64,000 nt of DNA from Ascidia mentula (taxonomy: Eukaryota > Chordata > Ascidiacea > Phlebobranchia > Ascidiidae): contig OX387200.1 of the NCBI GenBank assembly GCA_947561715.1, positions 11,720,501-11,784,500 on the forward strand. Direction: 5' to 3'. Positions 41,201 through 50,100 of the stretch are shown here, piece after piece. Both the position numbers and the translations under genes were made by a program. The notes beneath the pieces are model-generated. The model had not been told where the DNA came from. It did not search any database and worked only from the letters and a program-made list of their open reading frames with translations. Each line of letters starts with the position of its first letter. The stretch's first letter is position 1.

Positions 41201-43782
41201 AAGTCACATACTGCAAAATGGACAAGTGCTGAAATCTCATAGTTACATACGTTGTGCAACCGCAAAAGCAATACTGGAGTATCAGCGTTTTCCACTGTAT
41301 AATAAAGCTTGTACTGCAAAAAAATATTTTTCATCGAAAAGTCATATACTGCAAAATGGACAAGTGCTGAAATCGCATAGTTGCATACGTTGTGCAACCG
41401 CAAAAGCAATACTGGAGTATCAGCGTTTTCCCCTGTATAATAAAGCTTGTACTGCAAAAAAATATTTTTTATCGAAAAGTCATATACTGCAAAATAGACA
41501 AGTGCTGAAATCGCACAGTTGCATACGTTGTGCAACCGCAAAAGCAATACTGGAATACCAGCGTTTTCCACTGTTAAAGCTTGTACTGAAAAAAATTATT
41601 TTTTATCGAAAAGTCATATACTGCAAAATGGACAAGTACTGAAATCTCATTGTTTCATACGTTGTGCAACTGCAAAAGCAATACTGGAGTACCAGCGTTT
41701 TCCACTGTATAATAAAGCTTGTACTGAAAAAAAATATTTTTTATCGAAAAGTCATATACTGCAAAATGGACAAGTACTGAAATCTCATAGTTTCATACGT
41801 TGTGCAACCGCAAAAGCAATACTGGAATATCAGCGTTGTCCACTGTATAATAAAGCTTGTACTGCAAAAAAATATTTTTCATCGGAAAGTCATATACTGC
41901 AAAATGGACAAGTGCTGAAATCGCATAGTTACATACGTTGTGCAACCGCAAAAGCAATACTGGAATATCAGCGTTGTCCACTGTATAATAAAGCTTGTAC
42001 TGAAAAAAAATATTTTTCATCGAAAAGTCATATACTGCAAAATGGACAAGTGCTGAAATCGCATAGTTACATACGTTGTGCAACCGCAAAAGCAATACTG
42101 GAGTATCAGCGTTTTCCACTGTATAATAAAGCTTGTACTGCAAAAAAATATTTTTCATCGAAAAGTCATATACTGCAAAATGGACAAGTGCTGAAATCGC
42201 ATAGTTGCATACGTTGTGCAACCGCAAAAGCAATACTGGAGTATCAGCGTTTTCCCCTGTATAATAAAGCTTGTACTGCAAAAAAATATTTTTTATCGAA
42301 AATTCAAAAATGCAAAATAGACAAGTGCTGAAATCGCACAGTTGCATACGTTGTGCAACCGCAAAAGCAATACTGGAATACCAGCGTTTTCCACTGTATA
42401 ACAGAGCTTGTACTGAAAAAAATTATTTTTTATCGAAAAGTCATATACTGCAAAATGGACAAGTACTGAAATCTCATAGTTACATACGTTGTGCAACCGC
42501 AAAAGCAATACTGGAATATCAGCGTTGTCCACTGTATAATAAAGCTTGTACTGCAAAAAAATATTTTTCATCGAAAAGTCATATACTGCAAAATGGACAA
42601 GTGCTGAAATCGCATAGTTACATACGTTGTGCAACCGCAAAAGCAATACTGGAATATCAGCGTTGTCCACTGTATAATAAAGCTTGTACTGCAAAAAAAT
42701 ATTTTTCATCGAAAAGTCATATACTGCAAAATGGACAAGTGCTGAAATCGCATAGTTGCATACGTTGTGCAACCGCAAAAGCAATACTGGAGTATCAGCG
42801 TTTTCCCCTGTATAATAAAGCTTGTACTGCAAAAAAATATTTTTTATCGAAAATTCAAAAATGCAAAATAGACAAGTGCTGAAATCGCACAGTTGCATAC
42901 GTTGTGCAACCGCAAAAGCAATACTGGAATACCAGCGTTTTCCACTGTATAACAGAGCTTGTACTGAAAAAAATTATTTTTTATCGAAAAGTCATATACT
43001 GCAAAATGGACAAGTACTGAAATCTCATAGTTACATACGTTGTGCAACCGCAAAAGCAATACTGGAGTTCCAGCGTTTTCCACTGTATAATAAAGCTTGT
43101 ACTGAAAAAAATTATTTTTTATCGAAAAGTCATATACTGCAAAATGGACAAGTGCTGAAATCTCATAGTTACATACGTTGTGCAACCGCAAAAGCAATAC
43201 TGGAGTATCAGCGTTTTCCACTGTATAATAAAGCTTGTACTGAAAAAAAAATTTTTCATCGAAAAGTCATATACTGCAAAATGGACAAGTGCTGAAATCG
43301 CACAGTTGCATACGTTGTGCAACCGCAAAAGCAATACTGGAGTATCAGCGTTTTCCACTGTATAATAAAGCTTGTACTGAAAAAAAATATTTTTTATCGA
43401 AAAGTCATATACTGCAAAATGGACAAGTGCTGAAATCGCACAGTTGCATACGTTGTGCAACCGCAAAAGCAATACTGGAATATCAGCGTTGTCCACTGTA
43501 TAATAAAGCTTGTACTGAAAAAAAATATTTTTTATCGAAAAGTCATATACTGCAAAATGGACAAGTGCTGAAATCTCATAGTTACATACGTTGTGCAACC
43601 GCAAAAGCAATACTGGAGTACCAGCGTTTTCCACTGTATAATAAAGCTTGTACTGAAAAAAATTATTTTTTATCGAAAAGTCATATATTGCAAAATGGAC
43701 AAGTGCTGAAATCTCATAGTTACATACGTTGTGCAACCGCAAAAGCAATACTGGAATATCAGCGTTGTCCACTGCATAATAA
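33319..43782 (+). repeat. 10,464-bp satellite block, copy 1 (mate at 47180-57643)
   Basis: Every marker I compared recurs at an offset of exactly 13,861 bp, which is 10,464 plus the 3,397-bp island. Examples are 34223 and 48084, 36977 and 50838, 40068 and 53929, and 42822 and 56683. Repeat-wide open frames on both strands match over the full length, which checks nearly every base. The only difference I found is C at 34145 against T at 48006. The block is close to 76 monomers, less 24 bp for short variants. Its right edge abuts the transposon. Confidence 0.93.
34223..35173 (+). repeat. Seven-monomer (about 951-bp) unit, one of seven copies
   Basis: A run of seven monomers in fixed order starts just before a 134-bp monomer (CTGTTAAAGC) and ends at a 137-bp monomer with AATTCAAAAATGC. 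It begins at 34223, 36977, 38627, 48084, 50838, 52488 and 62947. Spacings of 1,650 and 2,754 bp are 12- and 20-monomer multiples less 6 bp. The unit is a local higher-order module of the right half and was not seen complete before 33 kb. Confidence 0.82.
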
Positions 43783-43796
43783 CCCAGTCATAAATT
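43783..43796 (+). repeat. Transposon terminal inverted repeat, left end
   Basis: CCCAGTCATAAATT here pairs with CCCAGTCAAAAATT read inward from the right end (47179-47166), with one mismatch in 14. The satellite stops immediately before the first C. Confidence 0.83.
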
Positions 43797-44040
43797 TAGG
43801 CACGGCCCTTGTCACTTTATGTCAAGATACGCTTGGCATCAAGCTTGGGCGACGCATGTTCACCGTACTTAAATGTTGGATATATGTTCGGCGTATGTTC
43901 TACAATTGAACAAATCCAAGCTTGGCCGAGCGAGCTTTCGCCGTGCGTTTACCGAACATAATGATATTGCCTGGCTGCTTTCAAAATATGACCTGATCAA
44001 ACTCGCTACTTCACCGTCTCGCACGTAACACGACTTAAAT
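43797..44040. other. Left subterminal region of the transposon
   Basis: No open frame of note. It is richer in short GC-containing motifs than the core of the element, and several recur near the other end. CCGAACATA at 43952-43960 parallels CCGAACGTA at 47056-47064, TTCGGCGTATG lies near 43888, and AAGCTTGG occurs twice near 43850 and 43919. GGCACGGCC near 43799 has a counterpart, GGCCGTGCC, near 47098. Clusters of such motifs in element ends often serve as transposase binding sites. That role is inferred here. Confidence 0.5.
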
Positions 44041-44051
44041 TAACACAATGT

Positions 44052-44057
44052 TTTATT
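44052..44057 (-). terminator. Polyadenylation signal AATAAA for the transposon transcripts
   Basis: Minus-strand AATAAA lies about 210 bp after the stop codon of the second gene and inside the left end of the element, where a 3' end is expected. Another AATAAA-like string (ATAAATAAAA) lies just upstream near 44070-44080. Confidence 0.6.
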
Positions 44058-44263
44058 GAAAGCAACAACACATAAATAAAAATACAGTGGCAAGCGCAGT
44101 GGAAGTACAGAGTAACTTGAAGTGCACTGTTCGAGGAAACTATGTACTCTGGGACGTGGTGGGCTTTATTGAGGATTGTTTGCCGTTTCTTGATATTCTG
44201 TCGTCACTCCGGCAACAACTCCAGGTAAAACTCGTTTCCCCGCCGTGGCGATTTCTTGGTATT

Positions 44264-45466
44264 TCACTGCCTGCGTCTTGCATCTTTCAATGCGTCTGCA
44301 GAACATAAAACATATGATTTAGTTAAAATTTTGGTAACATTCTGTCGTGCACAGAAATTAAATATTTGACATGTGGGAATTAAATATGTGAAAGTTGTGA
44401 CAACTTCACAATCGGAAGGCTTTACAATGAGGCCCGCAGTGTGGCGTGTCTTGTGAGATTTCCAAAGCAATTTGACTCACCCAACATAAATGCCAACAGA
44501 GGATGTGATTTGAATGGGATTTTTGTTTTCCTGCGCCAAAACAAAATTGAAGAGCCAGGTGTTTTGTCATAAACAGCTTTACAGAATTCCGGAAGGTGCC
44601 ACGAAGTTGGTCCATGTCCATCACTTGGGCAAGTTTTACTTTGTCCTTTTGAAAAGTATCAACATACAAAATGATGAAAATGTATAGCAGATGTCATTTA
44701 CAGTGTAAAGCATGCAGACAAAAGCCTCAGTGCATTAGGGAAAAAGAAAGCTCACATTTGGTTTAGTAAGTAGAGCCATCAGATGTTCTTCGTTGACAGC
44801 TGATTGCGGCAAAAACTTTTCTGCCACACATGTGTTTTTTTTCTGTCAGAGTTTCCATTCTCTGAATTCGGTCACCAATCCTCCGCATTTCTTCCTTCAC
44901 CTTTATTGTTTTGTCGATAAGGATGCCAATGTTTTCAGACAGTTCATGCTCCTGTCATTGTGACATTGTTTTTGCTGCTTGGGTGGCAAGAACCTGTTGA
45001 AAGTAAACTAAAATAAGCAAATGCACAAGCAAAGGTCCCCAGTCAATTAAAAAAATAAAGATGAATAATATGTGCCAGTTTTATGCATAAAAATCAGCAC
45101 AAGGTTTATGGACCTTTTTTTGCAAGAGAGGTATCGTGGAAGAAGAACTGCTTTCAGTGGATTCGCTCATTAGAATGTCCCTTTCCAGATCAGCAGATCT
45201 ACATTTTCTTTTCAAACAACGGGCATTTGTGCCTGAAAAGAACAAAGTGCATGAAACAAAAATGCACAATTATTTGGCACAAATACACAACTTACTCCCT
45301 TCACAAAGAATGGTGGAAGGACATGTCTGCCAAGCTGCATCCACAGAAATTTCATTTTTCAAGAATCTTTATACATCCAAATTGATGGGTGTCCACTTAC
45401 ATGCATTGGTGCCGACCATCCAGCCTTTGGGGATTTTATACAAACAAAATTTTTCATTCTAATGTA
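44264..45466 (-). pseudogene. Second transposon gene: coiled-coil protein with DUF4806-like C-terminus, broken
   Basis: Five exons can be traced on the minus strand with GT-AG borders in matching phase: 45466-45296, 45232-45114, 44993-44756, 44645-44481 and 44295-44264. In order the protein shows KIPKGWMVG, a WQTCPSTI...ARCLKRK segment, a serine-rich acidic linker (ERDILMSESTESSSSS), a coiled coil (ENIGILIDK...KVKEEMRRIGDRIQRME) and a C-terminal domain with LRGTFRNSVKLFMTKHLALQF, ending DALKDARRRQ. This layout is known from small proteins carried by animal DNA transposons, where their role is unclear. It is inactive: in-frame stops lie at 45369-45371 and 44955-44957, and the reading frame slips at two A-runs, after METLTEK in exon 3 and after FGAGK in exon 4. 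Slips at homopolymers could also be sequencing error. The 5' start is not found; exon 1 opens at a splice acceptor 33 bp past the transposase stop. The DUF4806 match is from memory of the domain's pattern. Confidence 0.68.
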
Positions 45467-45498
45467 CTGTGGAAGAAACAAATATACATGCAGATATA

Positions 45499-46587
45499 TC
45501 ATGTGGCATCAAGCAAATTAATGGCAACAAAATGTCCTTTATATGGCAACAGAATGCACCTTCTAATTTGATCATTATCACCATAAAAACCACACACTTT
45601 GTAAATTCCGACATGTTTTAAGTTGACAAGGTTTTTTGAAAAGACGACAATTGTTTTTGAACGACAATATGCAACCAAGAATCAATAGTGTAAATGTCAC
45701 AAAGTCGATAAATATCATTGCTTTGTGAAATGGTCGAGTCGCTGATTTTTGTTGTAAAATTGCTATTGGCCAATCCACAAACCTTGTTATTGTGTGGGAA
45801 AGGAACACTTGGAGGGAAATTTACTATTTGGTTAATTTGCACTATTGCTTTGACAGTTTTTTCGACGGGATATTATATGGAAATTAAGAAACACATAATG
45901 GGAAGTTTGGTTTTCATAAAATGCAAATCTTGCAATTTGTTGCATAGGTTTGTAGCCAGATTTACAACTTTTTTTCAAACAACCCCAGTAATTTTCAAAT
46001 TGAAAACAGCCAATGTTTTCCAATGAACCATGTTTTTCATAATCATTACACAAGTGGATCAAACAATGAACATTGTAACTGACAAATGCTTTACCATAAA
46101 TATGTGAAGATTTGCTAACAAAGTCTTTTAGCATTTTGACACATAACGAAAACTCATGTGTGTTAATGTTTGGCGACAACAAACATCTCATAGCTAAAGA
46201 AAAATGCAGAAAATGACAATACGTTTATGGCACAGCACATTTTTATCTTTTAACAGCACCACTCCCACATACAGCATAAATAGTCTGAATTCTGTTGCTT
46301 TCCAGTAAAGCAAATCAGACAAAGGCCTCGATTTTCTGTTGAACTCAAGCGGTATAAATTCCTTATATTTTGTAAGGTTGTGGTGACGTTAACATGACGA
46401 CAGTTGAAGAAAGCTTAACTTGCAATTGGCGTGGTCTACCCCTCCACCAGATTAACAATCGACGCATTACACCCAAACATGCAAGATGCGTATTCACCCT
46501 TGATCTAAATTTGAGTCGCAAGTATATCAAACAGAAATACCTGACATAAAACAACTGCTGTCGCAAACCACCTGTAAATTTAGACAA
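45499..46587 (-). pseudogene. Transposase-like gene, C-terminal part only, broken
   Basis: On the minus strand, pieces occur in the order expected for a transposase family widespread in arthropods and cnidarians, whose members carry DYMHL.CLGV.R.LL..W. The pieces are HLACLGVMRRLLIWWRG (46500-46437), then SRPLSDLL and WKATEFRLFMLYVG (around 46325-46260), then SYNVHCLIHLCNDYEKHGS and FQFENYWGCLKK (around 46085-45985), and finally RRCILLPYKGHFVAINLLD near the stop at 45499-45501. The segment appears to lack introns. It needs about four single-base frame changes to be read through, so it is a pseudogene. Typical members have several hundred residues before the CLGV motif. Only about 590 bp separates this motif from the element end, and I recognise no coding sequence there, so the N-terminal half has been lost. 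Without it the element cannot make its own transposase. Confidence 0.72.
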
Positions 46588-47165
46588 GGTTTCCCGCCGT
46601 CAAGTCATTACTACAACAAACAACTCATTAATTACGCGGTTAGCCAAGCCTCCTAGCCTGTCCTGCCTGCTTGTTGTTCATCCAACCATGACGAAGCAGC
46701 GCCTCAGCTTCGCTTTGTAATATTTAAAAAAACATTTTAGTTAGCTCGCAAAATCAACAAATAGCCTATTATGGTAAAAATCACTGACAATAATTTGCCC
46801 TCCAAAACTGCAGGTGTCACAACCCCACGGCAGAACTCACCAAGAGAGGTACAACCAAACTACCTCAAAATGAAATAAAATCAACTTCATGCTTCTATGC
46901 CCACCTTATGACAAAACAATATGATATGTGTGACACAGGTATACGCAGAAACACTCCCGCCGACGAAACTCACCTTCAAGCACCGTATTGCACTTCAAAA
47001 TTATTTTGCGCAGGGGGAAATTATGCAAACTTAAGCACGGCGCACCATTCGTAAACCGAACGTATAAGTTTGGCTGACGTCCGAATAAGTGCTGATTGGC
47101 CGTGCCAAGCTTAAACGCACTAAACCGAGCTTAAACCAAGCTAGGCCCATACTAAAGGGGTAGAT
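46588..47165 (-). other. Right end of transposon: possible non-coding first exon and leader
   Basis: About 580 bp without a recognisable coding frame. A strong minus-strand splice donor, AAG|GTGAGT, lies at 46973-46968 and could close a first exon starting in the subterminal region. The outer 150 bp hold several CCGAA and AAGCTT-type motifs (47056-47064, 47106-47111, 47123-47145) shared with the left end. The missing transposase N-terminus would be expected here, so the inner edge near 46590 may mark an old internal deletion. Confidence 0.4.
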
Positions 47166-47179
47166 AATTTTTGACTGGG
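47166..47179 (-). repeat. Transposon terminal inverted repeat, right end
   Basis: On the plus strand this reads AATTTTTGACTGGG, the inverse of the left terminus with one mismatch. Satellite sequence resumes at the next base. Confidence 0.83.
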
Positions 47180-50100
47180 AAAGCTTGTACTGCAAAAAAA
47201 TATTTTTCATCGAAAAGTCATATACTGCAAAATGGACAAGTGCTGAAATCGCATAGTTACATACGTTGTGCAACCGCAGAAGCAATACTGGAGTATCAGC
47301 GTTTTCCACTGTATAATAAAGCTTGTACTGCAAAAAAATATTTTTCATCGAAAAGTCATATACTGCAAATTGGAAAAGTGCTGAAATTGCACAGTTGCAT
47401 ACGTTGTGCAACCGCAAAAGCAATACTGGAATATCAGCGTTGTCCACTGTATAATAAAGCTTGTACTGCAAAAAAATATTTTTCATCGAAAAGTCATATA
47501 CTGCAAAATGGACAAGTGCTGAAATCGCATAGTTACATACGTTGTGCAACCGCAAAAGCAATACTGGAATATCAGCGTTGTCCACTGTATAATAAAGCTT
47601 GTACTGCAAAAAAATATTTTTTATCGAAAATTCAAAAATGCAAAATAGACAAGTGCTGAAATCGCATAGTTACATACGTTGTGCAACCGCAAAAGCAATA
47701 CTGGAGTATCAGCGTTTTCCACTGTATAATAAAGCTTGTACTGCAAAAAAATATTTTTCATCGAAAAGTCATATACTGCAAAATGGACAAGTGCTGAAAT
47801 CGCATAGTTACATACGTTGTGCAACCGCAAAAGCAATACTGGAATATCAGCGTTGTCCACTGTATAATAAAGCTTGTACTGCAAAAAAATATTTTTCATC
47901 GAAAAGTCATATACTGCAAAATGGACAAGTGCTGAAATCGCATAGTTGCATACGTTGTGCAACCGAAAAAGCAATACTGGAGTATCAGCGTTTTCCCCTG
48001 TATAATAAAGCTTGTACTGCAAAAAAATATTTTTTATCGAAAAGTCATATACTGCAAAATAGACAAGTGCGGAAATCGCACAGTTGCATACGTTGTGCAA
48101 CCGCAAAAGCAATACTGGAATACCAGCGTTTTCCACTGTTAAAGCTTGTACTGAAAAAAATTATTTTTTATCGAAAAGTCATATACTGCAAAATGGACAA
48201 GTACTGAAATCTCATTGTTTCATACGTTGTGCAACCGCAAAAGCAATACTGGAGTACCAGCGTTTTCCACTGTATAATAAAGCTTGTACTGAAAAAAAAT
48301 ATTTTTTATCGAAAAGTCATATACTGCAAAATGGACAAGTACTGAAATCTCATAGTTTCATACGTTGTGCAACCGCAAAAGCAATACTGGAATATCAGCG
48401 TTTTCCACTGTATAATAAAGCTTGTACTGCAAAAAAATATTTTTCATCGAAAAGTCATATACTGCAAAATGGACAAGTGCTGAAATCGCATAGTTACATA
48501 CGTTGTGCAACCGCAAAAGCAATACTGGAGTATCAGCGTTTTCCACTGTATAATAAAACTTGTACTGCAAAAAAATATTTTTCATCGAAAAGTCATATAC
48601 TGCAAATTGGAAAAGTGCTGAAATTGCACAGTTGCATACGTTGTGCAACCGCAAAAGCAATACTGGAATATCAGCGTTGTCCACTGTATAATAAAGCTTG
48701 TACTGCAAAAAAATATTTTTCATCGAAAAGTCATATACTGCAAAATGGACAAGTGCTGAAATCGCATAGTTACATACGTTGTGCAACCGCAAAAGCAATA
48801 CTGGAATATCAGCGTTGTCCACTGTATAATAAAGCTTGTACTGCAAAAAAATATTTTTCATCGAAAAGTCATATACTGCAAAATGGACAAGTGCTGAAAT
48901 CGCATACTTGCATACGTTGTGCAACCGCAAAAGCAATACTGGAGTATCAGCGTTTTCCCCTGTATAATAAAGCTTGTACTGCAAAAAAATATTTTTTATC
49001 GCAAATTCAAAAATGCAAAATAGACAAGTGCTGAAATCGCACAGTTGCATACGTTGTGCAACCGCAAAAGCAATACTGGAATACCAGCGTTGTCCACTGT
49101 ATAACAGAGCTTGTACTGAAAAAAATTATTTTTTATCGAAAAGTCATATACTGCAAAATGGACAAGTACTGAAATCTCATAGTTACATACGTTGTGCAAC
49201 CGCAAAAGCAATACTGGAGTTCCAGCGTTTTCCACTGTATAATAAAGCTTGTACTGAAAAAAATTATTTTTTATCGAAAAGTCATATACTGCAAAATGGA
49301 CAAGTGCTGAAATCTCATAGTTACATACGTTGTGCAACCGCAAAAGCAATACTGGAGTATCAGCGTTTTCCACTGTATAATAAAGCTTGTACTGAAAAAA
49401 AATATTTTTCATCGAAAAGTCATATACTGCAAAATGGACAAGTGCTGAAATCGCACAGTTGCATACGTTGTGCAACCGCAAAAGCAATACTGGAGTATCA
49501 GCGTTTTCCACTGTATAATAAAGCTTGTACTGAAAAAAAATATTTTTTATCGAAAAGTCATATACTGCAAAATGGACAAGTGCTGAAATCGCACAGTTGC
49601 ATACGTTGTGCAACCGCAAAAGCAATACTGGAATATCAGCGTTGTCCACTGTATAATAAAGCTTGTACTGAAAAAAAATATTTTTTATCGAAAAGTCATA
49701 TACTGCAAAATGGACAAGTGCTGAAATCTCATAGTTACATACGTTGTGCAACCGCAAAAGCAATACTGGAGTACCAGCGTTTTCCACTGTATAATAAAGC
49801 TTGTACTGAAAAAAATTATTTTTTATCGAAAAGTCATATATTGCAAAATGGACAAGTGCTGAAATCTCATAGTTACATACGTTGTGCAACCGCAAAAGCA
49901 ATACTGGAATATCAGCGTCGTCCACTGCATAATAAAGCTTGTACTGCAAAAAATATTTTTCATCGAAAAGTCATATACTGCAAAATGGACAAGTGCTGAA
50001 ATCGCATAGTTACATACGTTGTGCAACCGCAAAAGCAATACTGGAGTATCAGCGTTTTCCACTGTATAATAAAGCTTGTACTGCAAAAAAATATTTTTCA

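Larger units (their letters stand above)
1..43782 (+). repeat. 138-bp HindIII satellite array, left arm (about 317 monomers)
   Basis: Unbroken head-to-tail array of a 138-bp monomer at about 35% GC. Setting the phase at AGCTTGTACTGC as position 1, each monomer holds an A7 tract then TATTTTTCATCG (13-31), ATACTGCAAAATGG (41-54), TACGTTGTGCAACCGC (81-96), GCAATACTGG (101-110) and CACTGTATAATAA (126-138). AAGCTT spans each monomer junction, so HindIII would cut once per unit. Variants are recurrent rather than random: CGTTTTCC or CGTTGTCC, GAGTAT or GAATAT or GTGTAT, TCATCG or TTATCG or TTGTCG, AAATCGCA or AAATCTCA or AAATGTCA. Length variants are 137 bp (one A lost from the A tract, or AATTCAAAAATGC replacing AGTCATATACTGC) and 134 bp (CTGTTAAAGC in place of CTGTATAATAAAGC). 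I saw no inverted monomers. No gene lies in this stretch. I do not recognise the satellite as a named family. Confidence 0.97.
43783..47179 (-). mobile_element. Decayed two-gene DNA transposon inside the satellite
   Basis: This 3.4-kb island differs from the satellite in composition and content. Its ends are inverted: both start CCCAGTCA and match at 13 of 14 positions. It interrupts the satellite between TATAATAA on the left and AAAGCTTG on the right. Against an intact monomer junction, two bases (AA) are present on both sides, consistent with a 2-bp target duplication. On the minus strand it encodes a transposase C-terminus and a second spliced protein with a coiled coil and a DUF4806-like end, then a polyadenylation signal. 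Several frame breaks, in-frame stops and the missing transposase N-terminus mean it cannot act on its own. I do not assign a superfamily. The terminal bases are not the CAC of CACTA elements and the target is not TTAA. Confidence 0.85.

Noticed and set aside
1-43782. CRISPR array
   Set aside because: The repeat is contiguous with no unique spacers, the unit is 138 bp, and the context is eukaryotic.
44087-44308. Plus-strand 73-codon open frame near the left end of the island
   Set aside because: It is antisense to the 3' part of the second gene, and I see no domain or supporting signal.
45083-45462. Plus-strand open frames of 100-108 codons in the island
   Set aside because: They lie antisense to the exons of the second transposon gene and show no recognisable domain.
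43783-47179. Host gene or retroelement in the island
   Set aside because: The terminal inverted repeats, the transposase motifs and the satellite flanks mark a DNA transposon. I saw no reverse transcriptase, long terminal repeats or poly(A) tail at an insertion end.
43781-47183. piggyBac-type insertion (TTAA target, CCC ends) or Harbinger-type insertion (TWA target)
   Set aside because: The flanks read TAATAA on the left and AAAGCTT on the right. Only AA is shared, so neither TTAA nor a TWA triplet is duplicated.
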